64,000 bases of DNA from Picrophilus oshimae DSM 9789 (GTDB lineage: Archaea > Thermoplasmatota > Thermoplasmata > Thermoplasmatales > Thermoplasmataceae). A program made the position numbers and the translations under genes. A model generated the notes under the pieces. It was not told the origin of the DNA and did not search any database. It was given only the letters and a program-made list of their open reading frames with translations. The stretch covers positions 18,741-82,740 of the forward strand of contig NZ_FWYE01000005.1 of assembly GCF_900176435.1 (NCBI RefSeq), written 5' to 3'. Shown one piece after another: positions 32,101 through 40,148 of this stretch. Every line of letters starts with the position of its first letter. Position 1 is the first letter of the stretch.

Positions 32101-32695
32101 TAACACGCTCTGAACCGCCTATGATGAAATAGCCGCCGGTATCATTTGGGTCCTCGCCAACGTATTGCAGCTTTTCTGTTCTGGTTGCGTTTATGGGCCC
32201 GTTGTTCTTTTCTATGTAAATATCAAGATTGTTTCCTGTTAATGTGCATATCTTTGATCTGACCATTACCGGAATGTCACCAATCTTTATTGTATCGTTA
32301 TCCTTCTCGATGCCGTCCTCGAAAATTCTTAATCTCAGCATGACAGGCGCCATGTAGTTTAAATCCCTGATCCTGGCCTCCTGAGGTGTTATTTGATTCG
32401 ATGCACCAGATGCCTCCTTTATCTCGGGCTTTTCGACCCATATCGTCGGCTCCCCTGATGGCTTTCCGTTCTCACGGATCCTGCCAAAGTATATTTTAAT
32501 CTCCTTTCCACGCGTTTTAACAGGATCAAGTAAAATCACACCTGGTTCAGAATCATCTGAAACCTTTGTTTCATCAACAATTTCCTGCATTCTATTGTTT
32601 GGATTATCCTTTGTTGCGTAAAAATGGTTCATTGACTCTATTTGATAGTTAACAACACTTTCAGTTTTAAAAAAATAATCAAGAATTGGATTCAT
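29111..32695 (-). CDS. rpoB: DNA-directed RNA polymerase subunit B
   Basis: Second-largest subunit, a single unsplit chain of 1194 residues; methanogens and halophiles often have B'/B'' halves. Visible landmarks are the protrusion and lobe in the N-terminal half, [18 protein letters not shown], the zinc site CPNCNSILY with [20 protein letters not shown] in the hybrid-binding domain, [12 protein letters not shown], and the clamp zinc ribbon CGNPSCGH...CPVC near the end. It directly abuts rpoH and overlaps rpoA1. Confidence 0.97.
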
Positions 32696-32959
32696 TCAAA
32701 ACACCCCTTTAACAGTCACACGGTAATACTCATAATAGCCTGCCGTTGGACTCTTCCTTATAATTTTAATGATCCTGTTCTCGCCAATCTTTGTATTAAG
32801 TGCCTCCTCCAGCGCCCTAATTGCCGGATCTGTTAAACTGATCTTCGGCAATGCCTCCTTTGTTGTTTTAAGCTCTGAAAGAATCTTATCCTCATCTTCC
32901 ACTGGTACAAGATGATGCTCTGGTACTATCTCGTGCTCGAGCACATTAAACTTACTCAT
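32696..32959 (-). CDS. rpoH: DNA-directed RNA polymerase subunit H
   Basis: Homologue of eukaryotic Rpb5 C-terminal domain. Diagnostic segments are EHEIVPEHHLVP near residues 8-19, ISLTDPAIRAL and the closing YYRVTVKGVF. The length of 87 residues is typical. It is the first protein gene of the rpoH-B-A1-A2-nusA operon; its stop abuts the rpoB start. Only 12 bases separate it from tRNA-Lys upstream on the same strand, so the tRNA and the polymerase genes may share a promoter. Confidence 0.95.
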   Translation of the reverse strand: MSKFNVLEHEIVPEHHLVPVEDEDKILSELKTTKEALPKISLTDPAIRALEEALNTKIGENRIIKIIRKSPTAGYYEYYRVTVKGVF

Positions 32960-32971
32960 TTTCCCACCCAG

Positions 32972-33045
32972 CGGGTCCGAGGGGATTTGAACCCCTGACC
33001 GCCTGGTTAAAAGCCAGACGCTCTACCTAGCTGAGCTACGGACCC
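32972..33045 (-). tRNA. tRNA-Lys (anticodon TTT)
   Basis: A 74-base cloverleaf on the minus strand. The acceptor GGGTCCG pairs with CGGACCC, the D arm contains TAGCTCAGCTAGGTAGAGC, the anticodon stem CTGG/CCAG encloses CTTTTAA with anticodon TTT, and the T arm is AGGGG-TTCAAAT-CCCCT. Discriminator G. No intron or encoded CCA. It lies immediately upstream of rpoH on the same strand. Confidence 0.95.
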
Positions 33046-33138
33046 ATAAAGTAGCTCGCTATATTATTTATTGAAATATAAACCATTCGGTATTGATTGA
33101 TATTACTAAATAGTATTTTTACTTTTTCTATTCGATAT

Positions 33139-33149
33139 CTTAATATTTG
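33139..33149 (+). promoter_or_regulatory. TATA box of mtnA
   Basis: CTTAATATTTG is centred 24 bases before ATG 33168, the spacing expected for a leaderless transcript starting at the mtnA initiation codon. Confidence 0.4.
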
Positions 33150-33167
33150 TTATGAATATTTAAGTTC

Positions 33168-34184
33168 ATGAAAGTTAATATAAACGGCGAGACAAAAACA
33201 GTGCTGGCAGTATGGTACGAGGACAATAAGGTAAAGCTCATAGATCAGAGAAAGATACCTGACGAGATATCAATTATAGAATTGAAAAACAGCAATGATG
33301 TTTACAATGCCATAAGGGACATGGCGGTTCGCGGGGCACCGGCAATAGGCGTAACAGCGGCCTATGGCCTTGCAATGGCAAAAAAGAACAATGAGGACAT
33401 GGAAAAGGCTGTTGAGCTAATAAGGAGCTCCAGGCCAACTGCATACGATCTTTTCAAGGCAATAGACTACATGAAGAAGAATAACTTTTCAGAGAGCGCC
33501 GCAAGGAGGTATGCACTTGAAATAACTGAAAGATCAAAGAAGATAGGCGAGTATGGAAATGAATTAATAAAGAACGGTGACAGGATACTTACGCACTGCA
33601 ACGCTGGAGCGCTTGCGGTTGTTGACTGGGGAACGGCAATAGCACCCATGAGGATTGCAAAGGACTCTGGAAAGAATATCTTTGTCTACGTTGATGAGAC
33701 CAGGCCCAGGCTTCAGGGTGCAAGGCTAACGGCATGGGAGCTTGCACAGGAGGGAATAGACCATTCAATAATAGCCGACAACGCTGCAGGCTACTTTATG
33801 AAGAAGAAGGATGTTAATCTTGTTATAGTAGGGGCTGATAGAATAGCAGCAAACGGTGACTTTGCAAACAAGATAGGAACATATGAAAAGGCCGTGCTTG
33901 CAAAGGTAAATAACATACCATTTTACGTTGCTGCACCTGGAAGCACCTTTGATTTTAATATAAAAAGTGGTGATGAGATACCAATAGAGGAAAGGGATGA
34001 AAACGAGGTTTTATCAATAAACGGGAAAAACATAGGCCCTTCTCAGAGCCATGCAAGGAATCCGGCGTTTGATGTAACACCAAACGAGTACGTTACTGCG
34101 TTTATAACAGAGTACGGTATATTTAAGCCGAACGAGCTTGAAAAATTAAGATCATTAATATCAAAGGATCTATTCATGAGATAA
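33168..34184 (+). CDS. mtnA: S-methyl-5-thioribose-1-phosphate isomerase (MtnA)
   Basis: Isomerises methylthioribose-1-phosphate to methylthioribulose-1-phosphate in methionine salvage. Related to eIF2B, but specific MtnA motifs are present: MAVRGAPAIGVTAAYG near residues 49-64, LTHCNAGALA with the catalytic Cys near 142, DETRPRLQGARLTA, and GADRIAANGDFANKIGTY with the catalytic Asp near 225. The length of 338 residues is typical. Its 3' end overlaps the convergent trpS by about 15 bases. A close relative is ribose-1,5-bisphosphate isomerase, but the motifs favour MtnA. Confidence 0.92.
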   Translation: MKVNINGETKTVLAVWYEDNKVKLIDQRKIPDEISIIELKNSNDVYNAIRDMAVRGAPAIGVTAAYGLAMAKKNNEDMEKAVELIRSSRPTAYDLFKAIDYMKKNNFSESAARRYALEITERSKKIGEYGNELIKNGDRILTHCNAGALAVVDWGTAIAPMRIAKDSGKNIFVYVDETRPRLQGARLTAWELAQEGIDHSIIADNAAGYFMKKKDVNLVIVGADRIAANGDFANKIGTYEKAVLAKVNNIPFYVAAPGSTFDFNIKSGDEIPIEERDENEVLSINGKNIGPSQSHARNPAFDVTPNEYVTAFITEYGIFKPNELEKLRSLISKDLFMR

Positions 34185-35450
34185 ATATTCGTCTATTTTT
34201 GATAACGATTCGTCTTTTTTCTCTTTTAATTCATTTAAAAGTCTTGAGATCATCTCTGAAGCCTCGTTCTTGCATGCACCGCACATCCTCACGCCCCCGC
34301 GACATTCCTCGTAAACCCTTTGAACATTTTTATCATCCTTGTCATGGTATAAATATAATTCATAAACCGGGCACCTTTCAGGATTTCCACCATAGATCTT
34401 TTGATCCTCTATGGTTTTCCTGCCTCCTGTGAGCGATGATTTTATCTTTCTTCTTGCATCGCTTTCATCGTCGTTCAATGATATCAATGAATCCGGGACA
34501 TGCGATGACATCTTGCCACCCTTTAGGCCTGTTTCAAGCTTCTGGAACGTTGCAGATGGGGCTATAAAGTCAAGATCATTGTATTTTGATTCAAGAAGTG
34601 ATAATTTTAGATCAATCTCTATTTTATCATTTTCGGTTGAGTTTTTCAGCTCGATGGTCCTGTAATCATAATTATATGAAGCATCATAATTATTTAGTAA
34701 TGACACCGCATCATCTATGAATTTCCTTGAGTCCATTGTGCCCTTTATTGATATTAGAACGTAGCCATCCTTTATGGAAACGCTGTATACCCTTAGTCGG
34801 GATGCAAGATCGCGCATCAATCTTATATGAGGATCCTGATCAACACCAACAGGTACTATCGTTGGCCTTGGGCCGCCGAATTTTTTTAACTGCGAGTGAA
34901 GAACATCCGCCGCCTGTATTAATGGTGAGTTTACATGAAGCATTGATGATGAATCATTTAAACCGTATATTGCCTTTAACTCGGTCATGTTTGTCTCGTT
35001 TGATAGTATAAATGCAAGCCTCTGGGTGTCTTTATCCTCAGATTGAAAGTATATCCTGCATGGTTTTAATCCAAGGGAAATATAATTAACAATGTAATTG
35101 TTTATTGCTATCTCCCTTGCCCTTTCAAAGCCGATATTTCTTGTTGCGTATGATTCAAGATCGGCAACGGATATAAAAACATCGGCACCAAGGCCTTGAA
35201 AGAATATTATCTGGTCTATTGTTATCTTATTGCCAAGATGCATGGCACCCGAGGGCATTAATCCGGTAACGGCATTGAACTTAATCCTGTTTTTTATTGC
35301 ATATTCTATATAATCTATGGATCTCTGCCCAAAGATTAAATGCCTCCTGAATAGATAATGATCAAAAAAATTATCAGGAGCTGATATGCCAAATTCCTTC
35401 ATAAGCTTTTCATAATCAAAGTACTGATTTGAACCCCATGGATCTATCAT
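34170..35450 (-). CDS. trpS: Tryptophanyl-tRNA synthetase
   Basis: Class I synthetase of the archaeal/eukaryotic type. The HIGH-like signature is in GLMPSGAMHLGN near residue 62, the substrate region SNETNMTELKAIYG follows, and the KMSKS-like signature is GGKMSSHVPDS near residue 313. The C-terminus has a Cys-containing segment (CRGGVRMCGACKNE) that may bind zinc. The length of 426 residues is typical. It lies about 30 bases downstream of the 5S rRNA gene on the same strand. The tRNA it charges is at 13259-13400. Confidence 0.94.
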   Translation of the reverse strand: MIDPWGSNQYFDYEKLMKEFGISAPDNFFDHYLFRRHLIFGQRSIDYIEYAIKNRIKFNAVTGLMPSGAMHLGNKITIDQIIFFQGLGADVFISVADLESYATRNIGFERAREIAINNYIVNYISLGLKPCRIYFQSEDKDTQRLAFILSNETNMTELKAIYGLNDSSSMLHVNSPLIQAADVLHSQLKKFGGPRPTIVPVGVDQDPHIRLMRDLASRLRVYSVSIKDGYVLISIKGTMDSRKFIDDAVSLLNNYDASYNYDYRTIELKNSTENDKIEIDLKLSLLESKYNDLDFIAPSATFQKLETGLKGGKMSSHVPDSLISLNDDESDARRKIKSSLTGGRKTIEDQKIYGGNPERCPVYELYLYHDKDDKNVQRVYEECRGGVRMCGACKNEASEMISRLLNELKEKKDESLSKIDEYLSHE

Positions 35451-35481
35451 GAGAGTTAATCAAAAATTGGTTAATTAAGAT

Positions 35482-35601
35482 AACGACAACGAATCATGCT
35501 TCCCATCCCCTCGCGGAAGACAGTACCACATGAAACACATCGGGCTTCACCGTCGGGTTCGGAATGGGACCTGGTATTTCCCCGATGTTATGGTCGTCGT
35601 C
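35482..35601 (-). rRNA. rrf: 5S ribosomal RNA, unlinked from 16S/23S
   Basis: About 120 bases on the minus strand. The conserved loop region GGTCCCATTCCGAACCCG and the following TGAAGCCCGATG are diagnostic, and GTACTG...CGCGAGGG gives helices IV/V. Helix I is formed by ACGACGAC (35600-35593) with GTTGTCGT (35490-35483), with one G-U pair. The ends are accurate to a few bases. No 16S, 23S or tRNA adjoins it, agreeing with the dispersed rRNA genes of Thermoplasmatales. A T-rich run on the minus strand (35463-35468) just before trpS may act as a terminator. Confidence 0.95.
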
Positions 35602-35618
35602 TAAACTAAATTACATTA

Positions 35619-35632
35619 TAATATTTAAATAT
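35619..35632 (-). promoter_or_regulatory. TATA box of the 5S rRNA gene
   Basis: An ATTTAAATATTA-like stretch on the minus strand about 25 bases before the 5S start. It overlaps the last codons of the DUF302 gene, so this gene's stop region doubles as promoter DNA. Confidence 0.45.
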
Positions 35633-36005
35633 TTCTGTTTTTTAGCCCCGATTCCAGGGCCTTTATGAGCCCTGATATCTTATTTATATACTCATCACCC
35701 AGGCTGAAAATTGATTTTAAATATTCTGGTTCAACATAAAGAACGTTTACACCATCTTTTTCATAGATTAGTATTCTGAGCGGCAGCTCTATGCCGGATC
35801 TTGGGTTATCAATCATTAGATGGGTTCCAAGAACAGGCGAGCCAAATACTATAAGGTATTCATTGTTTAATTCCATGTTTACAGATTCCGCATTCTTTTT
35901 ATGATCTACCTCGCAGAAGATTGTTACATTGTTTTTATTTAAAAAATCCTTTATTTTTATTAAAGTTTCATTGAAATCATATGACGATTTAAACTCCGAG
36001 AACAT
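35625..36005 (-). CDS. DUF302-family protein
   Basis: Small alpha/beta domain of unknown function. The family pattern is clear: FCEVDHKKNAE near residues 30-40, then a VFGSPVLGTHLM segment, RSGIELPLRILIYEKDG, and a C-terminal YVEPEYL. No Cys or membrane segment is present. The length of 126 residues equals a single domain. It lies just downstream of merA on the same strand (32 bases apart) and may be in the same transcript; DUF302 proteins are often found near metal or sulfur genes, so a link is possible but unproven. Confidence 0.82.
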   Translation of the reverse strand: MFSEFKSSYDFNETLIKIKDFLNKNNVTIFCEVDHKKNAESVNMELNNEYLIVFGSPVLGTHLMIDNPRSGIELPLRILIYEKDGVNVLYVEPEYLKSIFSLGDEYINKISGLIKALESGLKNRNI

Positions 36006-36037
36006 ATAAAAATAATTAGAATCTATTATTTATTTTT

Positions 36038-37378
36038 TTATTCCATGCAGCAGCTCATCATTGATACGTCACGTATAAACGACTGCGCCGTGATCTTTAA
36101 TGATTCGGACACCGTTGGAAATACATGCATTGCCTCTATGAAATCACTGTATTTACCATGGTTTTTTATTATATTATATGCTTCAGGTATGAACTCTGCG
36201 GCGTATGGTGCAAATATTTGTACACCGAGAACATGATCCTCATCGTCTGTGAGCATCTTAACAAGGCCATCCTCCATTAAAATGTTTGATTTGACAACAT
36301 TTTTTAGATAAAGAACGCGCTTTTTGTATTTTTTTAATTCCCTTTCAGTGTAGCCAGCAGATGCCACGTTAGGTTCTGTGAAAACGGCCCATGGAACATT
36401 GATAAGATCTATGGATCTATCAAGGCCAAGTATGTTCTCAACGGCAATGACGCCCTCCCTGCCTGCAAGCGTTTCAAGCTGAAATCTTTGATCGACGCAG
36501 TCTCCTGCTGCGTATATCATCTTATTCGATGTCCTTAGATGGTCATCGACTATTATTCCATTTTTATAATCAACGGATGCTGCTTCAAGGTTAATATCTA
36601 TGTTTGGAACCCTTGAAGTGGCAGCGAGTATTTTATCAAAGCCAGAATATTTTCTATCTGATATTACATAATCATGATCGGCCTCCTTTATATCACCGAA
36701 GATGAATTTTACACCGAGGCCTTTCATATGATCGATAAGCATTTTATTTATATCACTGTCAAAGTTCTTTAAAACGTGATTGGATCTGTTAAATACATAA
36801 ACATCAGAACCGAAATTTGAGAATGCATATGCCATCTCCATGGCAACAGCACCGGAACCTATTATTGCAAGCCTTTTTGGTATTTCGTCCAGGGACCATA
36901 GATCATCGCTTGTTATGTAATTTTTTATATTTTCCGGTATATAAGGCCTTGAACCTGTTGCTATTATAAAATTCGTTGCCCTTATTTTAATGTTGTTTAC
37001 CATTACCTCGTTTTTTGAAATAAATGAGGCCTTGCCCCTGTATAAATCAATATTATGAAAATTTTTTATAACGTTTGTATACTTGTTCTCCCTTGATTTT
37101 AAAACGAACGATCTTAAAGACGACATTAATTCATGAAAATTTACACCTGCACTGGATGATATTCCAGGATATCTCGGTTTTAATGCATGATTATACTCCT
37201 TTGATGCCTCTATTAAATATTTCGATGGAACGCATCCAACGTTAACGCAGGTGCCGCCAAGATCACCATTGCCTATCAATGCTATCCTCATTCCATTGTA
37301 TGTTAGCTCGCTTGCCCTTATTGCGGCTGCAAAACCGGCAGCACCCCAGCCTATTATGCCAAGATCGTAATCATTCAT
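36038..37378 (-). CDS. merA: Mercuric reductase-like flavoprotein disulfide reductase
   Basis: FAD/NADPH enzyme probably reducing Hg(II) to volatile Hg(0). The N-terminal FAD motif is GWGAAG (residues 10-15), the redox-active pair is C44/C49 in GGTCVNVGCVPSK, the NADPH-binding GSGAVAMEMA lies near 170, and a second FAD motif is IYAAGD. The decisive feature is the vicinal cysteine pair C443-C444 two residues from the C-terminus, typical of MerA and absent from dihydrolipoamide dehydrogenase. The usual N-terminal metal-binding domain is missing but is encoded separately just upstream, overlapping by eight bases. Confidence 0.9.
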   Translation of the reverse strand: MNDYDLGIIGWGAAGFAAAIRASELTYNGMRIALIGNGDLGGTCVNVGCVPSKYLIEASKEYNHALKPRYPGISSSAGVNFHELMSSLRSFVLKSRENKYTNVIKNFHNIDLYRGKASFISKNEVMVNNIKIRATNFIIATGSRPYIPENIKNYITSDDLWSLDEIPKRLAIIGSGAVAMEMAYAFSNFGSDVYVFNRSNHVLKNFDSDINKMLIDHMKGLGVKFIFGDIKEADHDYVISDRKYSGFDKILAATSRVPNIDINLEAASVDYKNGIIVDDHLRTSNKMIYAAGDCVDQRFQLETLAGREGVIAVENILGLDRSIDLINVPWAVFTEPNVASAGYTERELKKYKKRVLYLKNVVKSNILMEDGLVKMLTDDEDHVLGVQIFAPYAAEFIPEAYNIIKNHGKYSDFIEAMHVFPTVSESLKITAQSFIRDVSMMSCCME

Positions 37379-37598
37379 CTTTTATCTCCCTTACCTGTGC
37401 CTTGTACCTTCCACTGAAAACTTCCAGGGACGGAATCTTATAAGGATCAATGCTATCATCGATTTCCAGGCTTGCGTTTCCATCAATTGAAACTTTAACG
37501 TTTTTTCCAACCTGTTCAAGGCCCTTCTTTACATGCAAAACACAGTCATCACAGGTCATGCCATAAACCTTTAATGTTACCTTCATCTTGGTCACCAA
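37371..37598 (-). CDS. Stand-alone heavy-metal-associated (HMA) domain protein, mercury shuttle
   Basis: A 75-residue ferredoxin-like HMA domain with the metal-binding motif GMTCDDC (C16 and C19). No signal peptide or membrane segment, so it is cytoplasmic, unlike bacterial MerP. Its stop overlaps the merA-like gene start, so it probably delivers Hg(II) to the reductase, replacing the fused N-terminal domain of bacterial MerA. A Shine-Dalgarno GGTGA lies five bases before the ATG. A copper chaperone role is the main alternative, less likely in this context. Confidence 0.85.
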   Translation of the reverse strand: MVTKMKVTLKVYGMTCDDCVLHVKKGLEQVGKNVKVSIDGNASLEIDDSIDPYKIPSLEVFSGRYKAQVREIKDE

Positions 37599-37670
37599 TT
37601 TAGTATTAAATAATTTTATAAATATTATAAAGTAAAAAAAAGTTTACCTATGCAGATTAAATAATAAAGA

Positions 37671-38483
37671 ATGGTTGTCTTTGACAATTTCATGCATATA
37701 AGACCATCTGGATGTTTCATTAAGGCTGCGTTGAGATTTAAAATGGCTGGTGGAACGGCACTTAACCTTGTTAATTTCCCGGAACATTATTTATGCAGTA
37801 ATTATTACGAAAAATTATACAATGAAACAATAAAAACCGGAAAAATGATAGAAGAACACCTTAATGTCATCATAACGCTTGGGCCATATCCGCTGGATTA
37901 CATATACTTTAAAAATTCTGGAAAAGACCCTTTAAAAGAGATGGTCAATGGTATCGATCTTGCAGTAAAAATTATAAAGGATGGCCATGCTGATGCCCTT
38001 GGTGAGATAGGCACACCGCATTTTAATGTCGATGATGATTTTTACAATGTTTGTTTAAAGGTTCTTGATTATGCGCTTGAGGCGTCCAGGGATAACAAAA
38101 TACCATTAATAATACACAGCGAGGATTTTAACTGCAACGGTTATAAAAATCTTGAGGATAAAATAAAAAGGCTTGGGGATATTAATATAACGGTTAAACA
38201 CCATGCAAACCCAAATGACATAGGCTGCAATGACTATTTGTATAAATCAATAATAGCCTCCAGGTCAGGAATAAGAAATGCAATAAATTATAAAAAACCG
38301 TTCATGATAGAGACAGATTACGTTGACGATAAATCAAAACCAGGTAAGGTGATACCGCCGGAATCTGTACCATTAAGGGCAAGGATGATAAGAAATTCCT
38401 ATGATAACCATGATGAAATATTAAACATGATCTTTTCCGAGGTACCATACAAAATTTATAAAAAGGATTTTTTTATTGATTAG
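37671..38483 (+). CDS. TatD-like metal-dependent hydrolase
   Basis: TIM-barrel hydrolase of the archaeal TatD-related group. The first motif is FDNFMHIRPSG near residues 4-14 (the usual HxH is reduced to H), GEIGTPHF near 122 supplies the bridging Glu, LIIHSEDF and VKHHAN supply His ligands, and MIETDYVDD near 220 carries the final Asp. The length of 270 residues is typical. Function is unknown, though related proteins are nucleases or amidohydrolases. It is divergent from the mer genes; the GINS gene follows 33 bases later. Confidence 0.75.
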   Translation: MVVFDNFMHIRPSGCFIKAALRFKMAGGTALNLVNFPEHYLCSNYYEKLYNETIKTGKMIEEHLNVIITLGPYPLDYIYFKNSGKDPLKEMVNGIDLAVKIIKDGHADALGEIGTPHFNVDDDFYNVCLKVLDYALEASRDNKIPLIIHSEDFNCNGYKNLEDKIKRLGDINITVKHHANPNDIGCNDYLYKSIIASRSGIRNAINYKKPFMIETDYVDDKSKPGKVIPPESVPLRARMIRNSYDNHDEILNMIFSEVPYKIYKKDFFID

Positions 38484-38516
38484 CAAACTTTTTAATGATA
38501 TTAAAGATCATTTTCC

Positions 38517-39140
38517 ATGGACAGGGAAAAGTACGATGAGATCATTGAAAATCTCAAGGCCCAGATACTATCCGAGAGAAATTCAAGCAGGATAAATAAG
38601 ATAGATTCAAACTTTTACAGCGAGATAAGATCGATTAAAATGCAGCTCCAGGAGGAGCAGAAAAAGAACATGCAGGATATAACATTATACATGGATATAA
38701 CAGGACTCTACGATGAATTGAAAAAGCTTTTTCACTCATTTTATGAATTAAGATTCTCAAAGATTGCAAAGTTTGCCGTTTACGATATACAGGACGATAT
38801 ATACAATTTAACGCCAGAGGAGAAAACATTCTATGAAAATCTGAAAAGGGAGATGAACATATATTTTAAGGAGATCTTTGATGGTGAGAAACCGAAGGAA
38901 GAGGAAAAAGTTGAGGAAAAAATAGAGGTAAATGAGGTAAATAATATTGAAGGCGATGCTGAAATAGGCAGCGAGGCCATCGATAATGAATACATTATAT
39001 TAAGAATTACCGAAAACCAGCCCCCAATAGCACAGCCAGAGAGGAATTATTACCTTCATAAAAATGATGTTGTTTACCTTAGAAAGGGCCTTGCCGATAT
39101 CTTAATAAAAAGGAATGCCGCTGTGAAAATAAATATTTAA
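38517..39140 (+). CDS. gins15: Archaeal GINS replication subunit (Gins15/51 type)
   Basis: Part of the replicative CMG-like helicase. Residues about 1-125 form the helical A domain, with DSNFYSEIRSIKMQL near residue 30 and FYELRFSKIAKFA near 75. An acidic Glu/Lys/Asn-rich linker (about 122-155) follows. The C-terminal B domain is recognised by NYYLHKNDVVYLRKGLADILIKR. The A-then-B order marks the Gins51 type. Thermoplasmatales often have one GINS gene, forming a homotetramer. Its likely partner, a RecJ-like protein, is at 13970-15304. Confidence 0.85.
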   Translation: MDREKYDEIIENLKAQILSERNSSRINKIDSNFYSEIRSIKMQLQEEQKKNMQDITLYMDITGLYDELKKLFHSFYELRFSKIAKFAVYDIQDDIYNLTPEEKTFYENLKREMNIYFKEIFDGEKPKEEEKVEEKIEVNEVNNIEGDAEIGSEAIDNEYIILRITENQPPIAQPERNYYLHKNDVVYLRKGLADILIKRNAAVKINI

Positions 39141-39163
39141 TATTCTATTTTGCATCTCTAACC

Positions 39164-39352
39164 ATGGAAAAGATCTGCGATGTTTCAGGATGCAATGAGG
39201 AGAGATTCAAAACAGTGCCTGCTGATCTTGCAAGGAAGGCGTTCTCACTTAAAAGTGACAAAACAAAGGTTCATCTCTGCAAGGCCCATTACAAGGAATA
39301 TAAAAAGAAGACAAAGCAGGATAGGGATATAGAAAAAATGGGATGGGAGTAA
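39164..39352 (+). CDS. Small Cys/His protein, possible zinc finger
   Basis: A 62-residue basic protein. Cysteines C5 and C10 (ICDVSGC) and the later pair C39 and H42 (LCKAHY) could make one zinc site, leaving a basic, Lys-rich helical tail (EYKKKTKQDRD). I do not recognise the family. It sits 23 bases after the GINS gene and four bases before the glycosyltransferase start, so it is co-transcribed. It could be a nucleic-acid-binding accessory of replication or simply a small ribosome-associated protein; both are guesses. Confidence 0.65.
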   Translation: MEKICDVSGCNEERFKTVPADLARKAFSLKSDKTKVHLCKAHYKEYKKKTKQDRDIEKMGWE

Positions 39353-39355
39353 TCC

Positions 39356-40108
39356 TTGGAGGGCATCTCAATAGTCACAACAGTTAAAAATGAGGAGAGA
39401 CATATAAAGGATTTTATAGAATCGATAGCGGTCCAGGAGGGACCGTTCGAGCTTATAATAGTTGACAGCATGAGCTCTGATAATACATTAAAGATAATAA
39501 ATGAGCTCATGGAGAGGTACGATTTTATAAGATTAATAAGAATGAAGTCTACAAGGGGCGCTGGCAGAAACATAGGTGCAAGGAATTCGATTTATAATTA
39601 CATTGCATTTATAGATGGTGATGCCATTGCGGATAAAAACTGGCTTAAATCAATAAGAAGGCATCTGTCATATGATTTAATAGCGGGTGAAACCGTGACC
39701 CGTGGAAGGTACAGGCTGGACCGCGTTAAAATATATTATAAGGGCTTCGAGGTGACAAGGCCATCAGCCAATCTTATTTATAAAAAGGATTTGTTTTTTA
39801 GAATAAATGGTTTTGATGAGAATTTTATAACGGCAGAGGATATAGATCTTAACATAAGGGCCATTGATGCCGGTGCAAGATATACATTATGCCAGGACTG
39901 CATTGTTTATAATCTGTCCAGGGATGATATAAAAGGATTCATAAAACAGGCCTTCTGGAACGGCTATGGCAGGCTTCAGTTAAAAAGAAAACATAAAAAC
40001 ATGAAGTTTGGATATAAAGGCGAGATAAAAAATATTTTTAGACCATACTATTTTATAAGGAATTTTTTTGGCGCCATCGGGTACATCTATGCAATTATGA
40101 AAAATTAA
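39356..40108 (+). CDS. Family 2 glycosyltransferase
   Basis: GT-A fold transferase. The N-terminal ISIVTTVKNEERHI binds the nucleotide, VDSMSSDNT follows, the metal-binding DxD is FIDGDAIAD near residue 86, and the acceptor-side acidic residues are in FITAEDIDLNIRA near residue 163. No membrane segment is present except a weak C-terminal one. The length of 250 residues is normal. The start is TTG at 39356, four bases after the previous stop, with GGGAG upstream. Likely role is in glycolipid or surface glycoprotein assembly; donor and acceptor are unknown. Confidence 0.85.
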   Translation: MEGISIVTTVKNEERHIKDFIESIAVQEGPFELIIVDSMSSDNTLKIINELMERYDFIRLIRMKSTRGAGRNIGARNSIYNYIAFIDGDAIADKNWLKSIRRHLSYDLIAGETVTRGRYRLDRVKIYYKGFEVTRPSANLIYKKDLFFRINGFDENFITAEDIDLNIRAIDAGARYTLCQDCIVYNLSRDDIKGFIKQAFWNGYGRLQLKRKHKNMKFGYKGEIKNIFRPYYFIRNFFGAIGYIYAIMKN

Positions 40109-40148
40109 CTTTTGGAAAAATTTTAATTCATTCTTGTGTTATTAGTTT

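Noticed and set aside
34170..35632. Ribosomal RNA operon around the 5S gene
   Set aside because: Flanking genes are trpS and DUF302; there is no 16S or 23S sequence in the window.
36038..37378. Dihydrolipoamide dehydrogenase
   Set aside because: The terminal vicinal Cys pair and the neighbouring metal-binding protein indicate a mercuric reductase; no 2-oxoacid dehydrogenase genes adjoin it.
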